Source of the DNA: Limnobacter alexandrii | GTDB lineage: Bacteria; Pseudomonadota; Gammaproteobacteria; Burkholderiales; Burkholderiaceae_B | NCBI RefSeq assembly: GCF_005871185.1 | Contig: NZ_SWKN01000009.1 | Location: 186,001-250,000 of the forward strand | Reading direction: 5' to 3' | DNA: 64,000 nt | Shown: piece by piece, positions 37,365-46,719 of the stretch | Position numbering within the stretch: position 1 is the first letter of the stretch | Layout of the letters: each line of letters opens with the position of its first letter | Program-made: the position numbers and the translations under genes | The notes under the pieces: model-generated | Database searches by the model: none | What the model was told of the DNA's origin: nothing | Seen by the model: only the letters and a program-made list of their open reading frames with translations

Positions 37365-37661
37365 TTACCCTCCCAACAGTGCTTTTTGATCATTAATCAT
37401 GCGATCAGCCACTATGCTGGCATCAATTTTCAAGCCTCCCTCACTCAGCTGACGGCGAATCATTTCCACCTTGTCCGCATCAAATGGGGTGGTACTGTCC
37501 ACCAACATGGTGCCCCTTGGCCTTGAGATTGACACCACCACGCTGGCACCATCCCGGTCTGCGGCGGTTTTCACCTCCGGTGGGCGCGAGGCGGCCAATG
37601 CGTCCGCCTTCTTGGGATCGGGCATGGTGAAGGCTATCGGGGGTTTGTCGCCAGAGATCAT
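37365..37661 (-). CDS. flgM: FlgM-like anti-sigma-28 factor
   Basis: A 98-residue protein whose C-terminal half matches FlgM: FDADKVEMIRRQLSEGGLKI, then DASIVADRMI, the helices that bind sigma-28 (FliA). The N-terminal half is Pro/Lys-rich and looks disordered, as in FlgM. FlgM holds late flagellar genes off until it is exported. No flagellar genes lie nearby, which is unusual because flgM normally sits beside flgA or flgN. ATG 37661 is assumed; the frame extends to TTG 37700. The Shine-Dalgarno is weak, so a diverged homologue is possible. Confidence 0.6.
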   Translation of the reverse strand: MISGDKPPIAFTMPDPKKADALAASRPPEVKTAADRDGASVVVSISRPRGTMLVDSTTPFDADKVEMIRRQLSEGGLKIDASIVADRMINDQKALLGG

Positions 37662-37903
37662 GGTGATGCTTAGAGTTGGATTATTTGGGCGGAAAAACAA
37701 AACGATATCGGGAATAAACGGCCTGTTGAATTAGCGAATACCGAAGTTCACCATCAGATATGCACTTACACAATGTAAGAACTTGTCAACTTCTACAAAA
37801 ACTCAATCCACACGACATTCTTGAAAGTATTGAGTAAGGCTCATCTGTTGAGCTACTACTTATTTAAAGTACTCATTACGTTAATGTTCCTCGGCAAGGT
37901 GTT

Positions 37904-40900
37904 GTGCAAAAACATAAGCAACAAATTCTCTTTTCAGCTTCAGATCTAACTTACTTCGCCGAGTGCAAACACCGCACTTGGCTTGATCGCTGCCACCTTG
38001 ATACGCCCATGGAGAAAACCGCCGAGACGGAATCCATGAGACTAATCATGGACAAGGGTTTGGAGCACGAGGCCGCGCATTTGAAGGCCCTTCAAGAACA
38101 AGGCTTGAATGTTGCTGTCATTCAAGCCGAAGACTTGGCCGAAAAGGTTCGACTAACCAGGGAAGCTATTCATAGCGGCGCAGACGTGGTGTTTCAAGCA
38201 ACCCTACGCCGTGATACCTATATTGGACATGCCGACTTTCTACTTCGTACCAATAAGAAAAGCCCAACTGGGCATTGGGTTTACGAAGTGGCCGACACCA
38301 AACTTTCACACCACACGAAAACCAAATTTTTGGTGCAACTGTGTTTCTACAGTGACCTGCTCAGCGACATCACCGGGCAACTACCCGAACAAATTCACGT
38401 TGAACTGGGCAACAGGCACCGCGACACCTTTCGCGTGAATGATTACTTTGCTTACTACAGCAAGCTGAAGACTGATTTCGAACGCAGTCTAAGCAACCAT
38501 TCTTCAACTGCGGCCTCCTACCCCGACCCCTGCGACTTATGCAGCATGTGCCACTGGCGCGACCGTTGTGATGAACAACGCCTGAAAGACGACCACCTTA
38601 GCCAGGTTGCGAATATTACTAAAACTCAAATCGTAAAGCTGAGCGCCCAAGGGGTCAGAACCATGAAGGCCCTAGCGCAACTGGCTGAGCCAGAGAAGAT
38701 CAAAGGCCTACAAGAACCCACCCTGCTTCGTCTTATCGATCAGGCGGCTTTGCAAGTGCATGAAAATGAAACGGGCGAAGCGGTTGCGAAATGCTTGAAC
38801 AATCTAGAACCCGGCAAAGGGTTTGAGCGCATGCCCCCGCCCGACGAAGGCGATTTGTTCTTCGACATGGAAGGCGACCCAATGTACCCCGAGGGCCTTG
38901 AGTACTTGTTCGGCGTGTATTACTTCGAGCTGGGTGAAGCCAAATTCAAAGCGTTTTGGGCACACAACCGCCCCGAGGAAGGACAAGCATTTTCGGACTT
39001 CATGAATTTTGTAAACAATCGATTAGCGCAATATCCCAATGCCCACATCTACCACTATGCCCATTACGAAAAAACTGCGCTAAAGCGCTTGATGAGCGTT
39101 CATGGCGTGCATGAAGATTCAGTAGACAATTTGCTTCGCCACCACAAGCTGGTCGACCTCTATAAAGTGGTGCGGGAGGGTTTGCGAATTTCCAAACCCA
39201 GCTATTCGATTAAGCAAGTCGAGAAGTTTTACAGCACTGCCCGCACAGTGGAAGTAACCAATGCAGCAGATTCAATCGTGGTATATGAACGCTGGCGGCA
39301 CGAGCAAAACCCAGCATTGCTTCAAAGCATCGAAGACTACAACTTCGACGACTGCAAATCGACCTGGGAACTGCGCCAATGGTTGTTAAAACAACGCCCC
39401 GCAACTGCAGCTTGGTTTGACAAGAATCGCGAACTGCCAACCAAGCCACTGAGCGACAAAGACATTCAACGCGCTGAACTGCGCGCGCAAAACCAGGCTA
39501 TTCATGAGGCCTATTTGGCTGAACTACCTGCTCGCTTGGCCAACGGAGTACGCACACAAAACCTGCCACGCAGTTATCAGCAACTGCTCTTTCAAATGAT
39601 CGACTTCCACAAGCGGGCTGCCAAGCCAGGCTGGTGGGCAATATTCGAACGCATTGAAGCCGAGGTAGAAGAACTTCTTGATGACATGGAAGTAATCGCC
39701 AACCTTCAGTTTGCTGACAAACTAGTCAACGGGAAAATACCCCGCCAAACCAAATGGAAGTTCCCGGAACAGGAATTCAAATGCAAGGCAGGCGACGGAA
39801 TCAAAATACTCGACCCGGATGAAATGGTTAGCGGCACCATTCACAGTATTGATGAAGACAATTGCGAATTGGTGCTTAACTGCACACGATTGCCCCTGAA
39901 ATATATCGATCCAGGGCAAACCATGCACATATCAGCAGGCGCCCCGTTTGATGCGGACATTATTGCTGACGCAGTTCGCCGATTCGTTGAAAGCGAAATT
40001 GAGGGTGATTCAGATCACGCTGCAGTTCGACAGTTTTTACTTCGACAGCCGCCACGCTTTTTTAACAAGATGCCTGGCGACATTCTGGTTCAAGATGAAA
40101 AAGTCTGCGGGCAAACCACACTGCAACAAACACTGGCCCTGGTCAGCAACATGAACAAAAGCTGTTTATTTGTTCAAGGCCCGCCAGGCACTGGCAAAAC
40201 TTACACAGGCAGCCACGTGATTGCAGAGCTGATTCGCCAAGGCAAAAAAGTAGCGATTAGTTCGAACAGCCACAAAGCCATCAACAACCTGGTTGAACGC
40301 ACTGCGCAGGTTTTGGAACGCATGGGGCACAGCTACGACGGCATAAAAATTTGCAGCAAGGAAGACCAAGAAGTTGAAGGTTACGGGCTGACGAATTGCC
40401 AAAAGAAAGACCTGTTTGACGATGAGGCGTTGACCAAACAGGAAGCCCCTGATTTGCTAGCGGGTACGGCCTGGCTGTTTTCCAGCTGGCAGCTGTTGAA
40501 TTGCTTCGACTACCTGTTCATAGATGAAGCAGGCCAAGTGGCCACCGCCAACACTGTGGCCATGGGCCAATGCGCCGACAACATTGTGCTGCTTGGCGAC
40601 CAAATGCAATTGGGCCAACCCATACAAGGTGATCACCCTGGTGAAAGTGGACTTTCCACACTTGAATACCTACTAGGCCACAAGGCGACCATACCCGCAG
40701 ACACTGGCGTATTCCTAGACCAAAGCTTTCGGATGCACCCCGATGTGTGCAATTACATTTCCAACACCTTCTACGAAGGCCGATTGCGAAACGCACCGCA
40801 AACAGAAAAACAGGGGCTGATATTGAGTGGCTGGCTGGCCAATAAGTTTTCAGCAACTGGGGTGTACTGCTTCCCGGTGGAGCATGACGGTAACTCGCAG

Positions 40901-41323
40901 AGAAGCATTGAAGAAGCTGATGCCATCAAACGGATGTATTTGGAATTGATGGAGCAGCGCTTTATTGGACCGAAAGGTGAAGTGCTGCCTATGAACGCTG
41001 AGGAAATCATGGTGGTTGCACCATACAACGCGCAAGTCAACCTACTAAAACGAGTCCTTCCTGAAGGCGCACGGGTTGGTACAGTGGATAAATTTCAAGG
41101 GCAAGAAGCGCAAGTGGTGCTGGTTTCAATGACCACGTCGAATGAAAACCACATGCCAAGGTATTTGGAGTTTTTATTTAGTCGGAACCGGTTGAATGTT
41201 GCTGTGAGCAGGGCCAAGAGCTTGGCGGTGGTGGTGATGAGCCCGGGCCTAGCGGAGGTAAGAAGTGAGAAGCCGGAGACGTTGGGGTTGATAAATACGT
41301 TTATTGGACTGGTGGAAAAATAA
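37904..41323 (+). CDS. TM0106-type RecB-like nuclease / RNase H-like / SF1 helicase fusion
   Basis: A 1139-residue three-part DNA-processing protein. Residues 1-225 form a RecB/Cas4-like nuclease with likely Fe-S cysteines (FAECKHRTWLDRC and DPCDLCSMCHWRDRC near 208-222). An RNase H-like exonuclease domain follows around 315-490 (LFFDMEGDP, YHYAHYEKTALKRL, DYNFDDCKSTWELRQWL). The C-terminal half is a Dna2/Upf1-like SF1 helicase: GPPGTGKT at about 762, LFIDEAGQ at about 871, GDQMQLGQ, then FQGQEAQVVLVSMTTSN and NVAVSRAK. It starts with GTG preceded by AAGG. It stands alone at the left edge of the defence island, with AT-rich DNA on both sides. Confidence 0.85.
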   Translation: MQKHKQQILFSASDLTYFAECKHRTWLDRCHLDTPMEKTAETESMRLIMDKGLEHEAAHLKALQEQGLNVAVIQAEDLAEKVRLTREAIHSGADVVFQATLRRDTYIGHADFLLRTNKKSPTGHWVYEVADTKLSHHTKTKFLVQLCFYSDLLSDITGQLPEQIHVELGNRHRDTFRVNDYFAYYSKLKTDFERSLSNHSSTAASYPDPCDLCSMCHWRDRCDEQRLKDDHLSQVANITKTQIVKLSAQGVRTMKALAQLAEPEKIKGLQEPTLLRLIDQAALQVHENETGEAVAKCLNNLEPGKGFERMPPPDEGDLFFDMEGDPMYPEGLEYLFGVYYFELGEAKFKAFWAHNRPEEGQAFSDFMNFVNNRLAQYPNAHIYHYAHYEKTALKRLMSVHGVHEDSVDNLLRHHKLVDLYKVVREGLRISKPSYSIKQVEKFYSTARTVEVTNAADSIVVYERWRHEQNPALLQSIEDYNFDDCKSTWELRQWLLKQRPATAAWFDKNRELPTKPLSDKDIQRAELRAQNQAIHEAYLAELPARLANGVRTQNLPRSYQQLLFQMIDFHKRAAKPGWWAIFERIEAEVEELLDDMEVIANLQFADKLVNGKIPRQTKWKFPEQEFKCKAGDGIKILDPDEMVSGTIHSIDEDNCELVLNCTRLPLKYIDPGQTMHISAGAPFDADIIADAVRRFVESEIEGDSDHAAVRQFLLRQPPRFFNKMPGDILVQDEKVCGQTTLQQTLALVSNMNKSCLFVQGPPGTGKTYTGSHVIAELIRQGKKVAISSNSHKAINNLVERTAQVLERMGHSYDGIKICSKEDQEVEGYGLTNCQKKDLFDDEALTKQEAPDLLAGTAWLFSSWQLLNCFDYLFIDEAGQVATANTVAMGQCADNIVLLGDQMQLGQPIQGDHPGESGLSTLEYLLGHKATIPADTGVFLDQSFRMHPDVCNYISNTFYEGRLRNAPQTEKQGLILSGWLANKFSATGVYCFPVEHDGNSQRSIEEADAIKRMYLELMEQRFIGPKGEVLPMNAEEIMVVAPYNAQVNLLKRVLPEGARVGTVDKFQGQEAQVVLVSMTTSNENHMPRYLEFLFSRNRLNVAVSRAKSLAVVVMSPGLAEVRSEKPETLGLINTFIGLVEK

Positions 41324-41590
41324 TAATCAACATTAAAGGATTCCAAACGTTACTTTTTGGTAGTCTAAATAAAATACAGGAACCTCCTGTAAATTAAAAA
41401 AATGTAAATTATATAATCTACTTTTTTGGCAGATATTATTATCTTAACTTCATAATTTAATTAATTAATTCACCGCCTTTTTACAAAAATACAATTTTAT
41501 TCCTAGTAAAAATATTTTCAAATTAGGCAAAAATATTTCTCAATTCTGAAAAAATAAATTTACTAATTTTTAATAAGGCCCTACCTATTT
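41324..41590. other. AT-rich region upstream of the MORC-Z1 operon
   Basis: 267 bases, very AT-rich with several A/T runs, and no open frame of note. It presumably holds the promoter of the four-gene operon, but so many TATAAT-like hexamers occur that none can be chosen. The composition contrasts sharply with the genes to the left of the island. Confidence 0.6.
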
Positions 41591-43075
41591 ATGCGCGATG
41601 ATCCACAAATAATAGCCATTGAGTTAACGCCACGTGCCTCCGTAATGATCGAAGCCATGCGAGATATTGGCTATTCTTTTGACTCTGCTGTTGCGGACAT
41701 CATTGACAACAGTATTGCTGCAGGTGCCAACGAGATAAAGCTGCGGTATGGCTGGGAAGCAGACCTCCCATGGATTGCCATAATCGACAATGGCGAGGGT
41801 ATGAGCCGCGCGCAATTGCTCGAAGCACTAAGGCCTGGATCAAAGGATCCAAGACTTGAGCGCGAGAAAAATGATCTCGGGAGGTTTGGTTTGGGATTAA
41901 AAACAGCTTCTTTTAGTCAATGTCGAGAATTGACGGTACTTTCTTGCCAAGCTTCGACCTTGAATGTAATGCGCTGGGACCTTGATCGAGTGTCAGAAAC
42001 TGACCGCTGGGAAATTACTGAACTAAGTGCTGAGGAATCGTCCTCGCTGCCTTGTGAATCACCTAACTCTAGCAAGGGTACCACGGTGTTGTGGCGGAAG
42101 CTTGATCGTCTAGAGCTTGCTGGGCTTGGCGAAATGGGACACGAAGCGTTTAATGAACTGATGTTCTCGGTGCGTCAGCATCTGTCGAGAATTTTCCATC
42201 GATTCTTGGCTGGGGAACCCGGACTGAGAAAAATCAGTATGACTATAAATGGGACAGCAATCGAGCCTTATGACCCTTTTGCAGAATCCAATATTGCAAC
42301 TCAAAAGTTTCCTGTCGAGATTGTACGTTTCAAGGATAGTCAAGTTACCGTTCAAGCATTTGTATTACCGCACCATTCAAAGATAACTGCAAAAGAGTAC
42401 GAACGGCTAGCAGGACCCGAGGGGTATCTTAGGAATCAAGGGTTTTATATTTATCGAAACCGTCGCCTGATTATTTGGGGAAGTTGGTTTAGACTCGCTC
42501 GTCAAGAAGAGCTGACCAAGCTTGCAAGGATCAAAATTGATATCCCTAACAATCTAGATAATCAGTGGGGTATTGATGTTCGCAAGGCACGAGCTAATCC
42601 GCCGCTAATTGTTAGAAACAGACTGAAGCAAATCATTGAACAGATACGGACAGGAGCCAAAAGACCTTATACGTTAAGGGGGAGGGTTGCCATAGAAAGT
42701 GGTGCGGTGCCCGTATGGGTCCGAAAGATCCACAATGAAAAGATTGAGTACCTTATCAATGACGAACATCCCTTGATTGCTGAACTGATTTCAAATCTTC
42801 AAGATACGGAAAGATCTCGTTTAAGACAGATACTTAGAATGTTTGGCCAAGCCTTTCCTGCAGCCACATTTTTTAGCGATTACTCAAATGCCCCCAAGCA
42901 GTTGGAATCTGGCCAGCTGGATATTGAAGCCATGGTTTCGCTTGCGACTTTACTTCTCCAATCAAATTCGCAACTTGATACAACAGGAGCGATAGCGTTG
43001 CTAGGAGGTATGGAGCCTTTCAACCGATACCCTGAACAACTTGGCGTAATTACAAAACGTGCGATGGCAAACTAA
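41591..43075 (+). CDS. MORC/MutL-like GHKL ATPase of a restriction-type system
   Basis: A 494-residue ATPase. The GHKL motifs are complete: N-box D36-IID-N40, G1 IIDNGEGM (66-71) and G2 GRFGLGLKTASFSQ (97-110). This places it with the HSP90/MutL/MORC group, in which ATP binding closes a dimer clamp. The following S5-like segment contains YRNRRLIIWGSWFRL and DIPNNLDNQWGIDVRK. It is the first gene of a rightward four-gene operon, and the Z1 gene begins 16 bases later. Prokaryotic MORC-like ATPases next to Z1, DUF4420 and AIPR genes were predicted to be restriction-modification components. GC content is visibly lower than in flanking housekeeping genes. Confidence 0.88.
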   Translation: MRDDPQIIAIELTPRASVMIEAMRDIGYSFDSAVADIIDNSIAAGANEIKLRYGWEADLPWIAIIDNGEGMSRAQLLEALRPGSKDPRLEREKNDLGRFGLGLKTASFSQCRELTVLSCQASTLNVMRWDLDRVSETDRWEITELSAEESSSLPCESPNSSKGTTVLWRKLDRLELAGLGEMGHEAFNELMFSVRQHLSRIFHRFLAGEPGLRKISMTINGTAIEPYDPFAESNIATQKFPVEIVRFKDSQVTVQAFVLPHHSKITAKEYERLAGPEGYLRNQGFYIYRNRRLIIWGSWFRLARQEELTKLARIKIDIPNNLDNQWGIDVRKARANPPLIVRNRLKQIIEQIRTGAKRPYTLRGRVAIESGAVPVWVRKIHNEKIEYLINDEHPLIAELISNLQDTERSRLRQILRMFGQAFPAATFFSDYSNAPKQLESGQLDIEAMVSLATLLLQSNSQLDTTGAIALLGGMEPFNRYPEQLGVITKRAMAN

Positions 43076-43091
43076 ATAAAAGAGGAAAAAA

Positions 43092-45782
43092 ATGTCATTT
43101 CAAAATCTTCAGAACAGCGCAATCGGCCTGCTTTCGAATATGCCCAACCGCACCCCTGAGCAAGTTAGGGTTGTCCTAAAAACGTTGTTACCCCTGTTCC
43201 CCCAACTTTCAGATCTAGTATCAGAAAGCCAAATCGAGGAAGTTGCTCGACAGATTGAAACCCAGCTTTCCATTACGATGCAGGACGCTTCTACCATTCA
43301 AACGGATTTTGAGGAATGGCTGCCTGGCCGCCGCTCCGAAATGGTTCCTTACTACTATGACCGTTATAGAAAGTATCTTAGTAGCAAGGGATTTGGAACA
43401 GCGGTTCTAGGTGTATTGGACAAAGATACGGATAAGGTAGTGGGGTTGATGCAAGATCCAGATAAGTCTGGACGATGGGCGAGGCGTGGCTTAATAGTAG
43501 GAAATGTACAGTCGGGAAAGACGGCCAATTACACTGGTGTTATCTGCAAGGCCGCAGATTATGGATATAAATTCATTGTCATTCTCACAGGTATTCAAGA
43601 AGATCTGCGAATCCAGACTCAGGAACGAATCGAGGAGGGTTTCGTAGGTATCAGTTCAGAGGCAACATCCGGAAAAGATTCCGCTATTGGAGTTGGTCTT
43701 TATGGCCTTGAACGACGCCCCATTTGCCTCACTACTCGCGCAGATGATTTCAGGGCTAACGCGAGAGACTTGGGTGTTTCCTTGCAGTCACTGAGCGAAC
43801 CGCTTGTCTTGGTGATGAAGAAAAACTCTCGCACACTAGCCAATCTGATTGACTGGCTGGAGATTAGAAACCGGCAAGCGGGTGCCAGGATTAGTAGCAT
43901 CCCGATGCTTCTAGTTGATGATGAGGCTGACAACGCATCAGTAAACGTTTCAAAGACAGAAGATTCTCCTTCAGCAATTAACGACCGAATCCGCAAACTC
44001 CTCGATTCATTCGACAAGAATGCCTACTTAGGCTATACAGCGACTCCATTTGCGAACATCTTCATCGATCCAGACGGGAAAGACGCGATGGAGCGTGAAG
44101 ATCTTTTTCCGAGAGATTTCATAATATCTCTTGATGCACCATCGAACTATGTGGGAGCGTCTAGGATATTTCACGAGTCTGGGGATTTGCATGAGACGCT
44201 CGTTACAGTGGATGACCATTCCGAGGTCTTGCCTGAGCGGCACAAGATATCTCACCCACTATCGCAAATTCCCGAAAGTCTCAAGGACGCGGTACGTACG
44301 TTCGTGCTGTCGAGAGCTATTCGAATCGTTCGCGGTCAGGACAAAAGCCATTCGTCAATGCTGGTGAACGCCTCGCGTTTCAATGACGTGCAGACAAAAC
44401 TGACTGGCCTTGTATCCGACCATTTAAACTCGATACGTTCAGCTTGTATTGGTCACGCTGGGTTAGCCGAAAAAGAGGCCCTTGCCGACCCTGAGTTAAA
44501 TAAGCTCAAGGAAACATGGACAGAACGATATGAAAATAAACTACCCGAAAAGTGGAAGGAGATTCAAGCCGCACTGGTAAGGGCAGTTGGTCCCATTGAG
44601 GTCAGAAAGGTAAACAGTAAGTCACCCGACAAACTAGACTACAGGCGCTACAGAAATGAAGGGCTTCATGTAATTGCAATCGGAGGATTTGCACTGTCAC
44701 GAGGTTTTACTTTGGAAGGACTTACCGTCAGTTATTTTTTGCGCAACTCAATGATGTACGACACGCTACTGCAGATGGGTCGCTGGTTCGGATATCGCGA
44801 CGGTTATTCAGATGCTTGTCGTATTTATATGACTGACGAAGCTATTGATTGGTATGCGCATATTTCTGAGGCAAATGATGAGTTAAGGCATGAGTTCAAC
44901 AGAATGGAACGAGCTGGGGCCAAGCCCGTTGACTTTGGCCTCAAAGTCAGAGCACACCCTGAATCCTTGATTGTCACAGCCCGAAACAAGATGAAATCTG
45001 GCCAAAAGATACGTCACTCAGTATCCCTTGCCGGGAAAATGATCGAGACACAACGTTTGCGAACTGATGCCACAGCAACAAACAGGAAGGTTCTTAGCAA
45101 CCTTCTAGATTCTTTAGCCCATATCGGCATGCCGGATACTACAGGTAATTTTGGGTACTTGTGGACTAACGTGGCTGTTGCATCATTGGTGCGAAATTTT
45201 GTTTCCAACTTCCAGAATCACGATGATGTTGCATTGATCACACAGGCGGAACCAGTCAACGCCTATATTAAAGCACGGGAAACAGACGAGCTTGCTTATT
45301 GGGATGTATGTCTGTTTAGCCCCGCAAGTGGTACCAAAGCCACCGAATCCTTTGGTGGTTTTATACCAAATGTCCAGGCCCGATCTTCATTATGGAAACG
45401 GAGCCCCTCTGGTGTGGAATATATCGCGGTTAGTGGCAAGGCTCTGAGGGTAGGAAGTCGAGGACAAGTCAAGGTCGGCATGACTGAAACAGAGCGAAGA
45501 ACAGCGGAATTATCATGGCCTAAAGAAAGTGATATCCCGGACTATCACTACATCCAGCATCGCACACGCCCCTTGCTTATGCTTCACGTCTTGGATATTT
45601 GGGACAAAGAAACTGACAAGGAGAGACAAAATGCCGCTGCTTTATCTAATGTTGTCGCGTGGGGAATAGCATTTCCAAATTCCGGATACAGGACGACCGA
45701 AGTCACCTACGTGGTAAATACGACTTGGTGGGCAGAGAATTTTGGCGTCGACGAAGGTGATGGAGAAGCAGATGAAGACTGA
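43092..45782 (+). CDS. Z1-domain SF2-like ATPase/helicase
   Basis: An 896-residue protein. Walker A is GNVQSGKT at 137-144, Walker B is LVDDEAD near 275-281, and later helicase-like motifs are TPFANIFIDP, IAIGGFALSRGFTLEGL and LLQMGRWFGYRDGY. These are the hallmarks of the Z1 family, described as an ATP-dependent endonuclease/helicase component. It probably remodels or translocates DNA for the nuclease encoded next. GAGG about eight bases upstream supports the ATG. Its 3' end overlaps the DUF4420 gene by 11 bases, so the proteins are likely made in fixed ratio. Confidence 0.9.
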   Translation: MSFQNLQNSAIGLLSNMPNRTPEQVRVVLKTLLPLFPQLSDLVSESQIEEVARQIETQLSITMQDASTIQTDFEEWLPGRRSEMVPYYYDRYRKYLSSKGFGTAVLGVLDKDTDKVVGLMQDPDKSGRWARRGLIVGNVQSGKTANYTGVICKAADYGYKFIVILTGIQEDLRIQTQERIEEGFVGISSEATSGKDSAIGVGLYGLERRPICLTTRADDFRANARDLGVSLQSLSEPLVLVMKKNSRTLANLIDWLEIRNRQAGARISSIPMLLVDDEADNASVNVSKTEDSPSAINDRIRKLLDSFDKNAYLGYTATPFANIFIDPDGKDAMEREDLFPRDFIISLDAPSNYVGASRIFHESGDLHETLVTVDDHSEVLPERHKISHPLSQIPESLKDAVRTFVLSRAIRIVRGQDKSHSSMLVNASRFNDVQTKLTGLVSDHLNSIRSACIGHAGLAEKEALADPELNKLKETWTERYENKLPEKWKEIQAALVRAVGPIEVRKVNSKSPDKLDYRRYRNEGLHVIAIGGFALSRGFTLEGLTVSYFLRNSMMYDTLLQMGRWFGYRDGYSDACRIYMTDEAIDWYAHISEANDELRHEFNRMERAGAKPVDFGLKVRAHPESLIVTARNKMKSGQKIRHSVSLAGKMIETQRLRTDATATNRKVLSNLLDSLAHIGMPDTTGNFGYLWTNVAVASLVRNFVSNFQNHDDVALITQAEPVNAYIKARETDELAYWDVCLFSPASGTKATESFGGFIPNVQARSSLWKRSPSGVEYIAVSGKALRVGSRGQVKVGMTETERRTAELSWPKESDIPDYHYIQHRTRPLLMLHVLDIWDKETDKERQNAAALSNVVAWGIAFPNSGYRTTEVTYVVNTTWWAENFGVDEGDGEADED

Positions 45783-46716
45783 AAACCCTTGGGGAGGCTT
45801 GTCTCGGCCTGGAGTGGGCGAACTCAGCGCTAAGCGAGCAGATGCCGCTCACCCGTTCGATTTTTTCCACGCATTAAATCATGATGGGCAACTAATGCTG
45901 ATTTTGCGATTGAAATCAGCAAGTATTGAACATCGAAAATTACCTCGCTTGAAGGGTTTGAAAGTTCAATGGACTTCCAATAGTTCATCACTTCAGTTGA
46001 TCCTCGCTGAGTCGAGGGATGTAGATCTTTTTACCTTGATCTGCAAGGATCTTATGCGGACAACCTTTTCTGCGGGTTCGGATATTGACTGTCTTGAATC
46101 GCTTTGCACTCGACTACTCAAGTGGCAACGGTTGCTATCAAAAGGTGGCCCACGCCTTTTATCGGAGCAAGAGATCCGCGGCCTATTTGCAGAGTTGATT
46201 TTTTTTCAAGAGGAACTTCTGCCCCGGCTAGGGCCTGATGCACTGGGGGCGTGGAAGGGACCATCTGGATTTCCTCAGGATTTTACGGTTGATGATAAAG
46301 TCTTTGAAATCAAGTCGCATCTTGTAGGGTCTCCACAAACTATTCGTATTTCTTCTACCGCGCAATTGTGGGTTGAAAGTGCGGACCTTTTCCTTTGCGT
46401 ATATCACTTGGCGGAGCATTTAACCGGCGGGCGGAGTCTTGCGTCCCTGATTAACAACATTGCCACAGCCCTGAGTTCATGGAGTTCCGCAGTCGAGGAG
46501 TTCGAAGAGAAACTGGCGAGTTTGGGATATCTTGAAATGCCAGAATATCATTCGCGTGAGTTTTCAATAATTCAACGGGATACATTCATTGTTAGTGGCG
46601 GTTTTCCTCGAATCACTCCCTTTGATGTTCGCTCTGGTATCAGCGAAGTGAATTATGGCATTCAACTGGCTGCCTTGTATCCGTTTCAAACCACTCTTGA
46701 TTGGAGCGACGCATAG
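45772..46716 (+). CDS. DUF4420 PD-(D/E)XK nuclease-like protein
   Basis: A 314-residue protein of the DUF4420 type, placed in the PD-(D/E)XK nuclease superfamily. Likely active-site residues are E131 (LFAELIF), D160 (PQDFTV), and E169 and K171 in VFEIKSHL. It is the presumed DNA-cleaving subunit of the MORC-Z1 system. I chose ATG 45772, inside the end of the Z1 gene, because GGAG is six bases upstream and the product begins KTENPWGGL, as family members do; the frame extends ten codons further to 45742. The AIPR gene starts three bases after its stop. Confidence 0.82.
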   Translation: MKTENPWGGLSRPGVGELSAKRADAAHPFDFFHALNHDGQLMLILRLKSASIEHRKLPRLKGLKVQWTSNSSSLQLILAESRDVDLFTLICKDLMRTTFSAGSDIDCLESLCTRLLKWQRLLSKGGPRLLSEQEIRGLFAELIFFQEELLPRLGPDALGAWKGPSGFPQDFTVDDKVFEIKSHLVGSPQTIRISSTAQLWVESADLFLCVYHLAEHLTGGRSLASLINNIATALSSWSSAVEEFEEKLASLGYLEMPEYHSREFSIIQRDTFIVSGGFPRITPFDVRSGISEVNYGIQLAALYPFQTTLDWSDA

Positions 46717-46719
46717 CCT

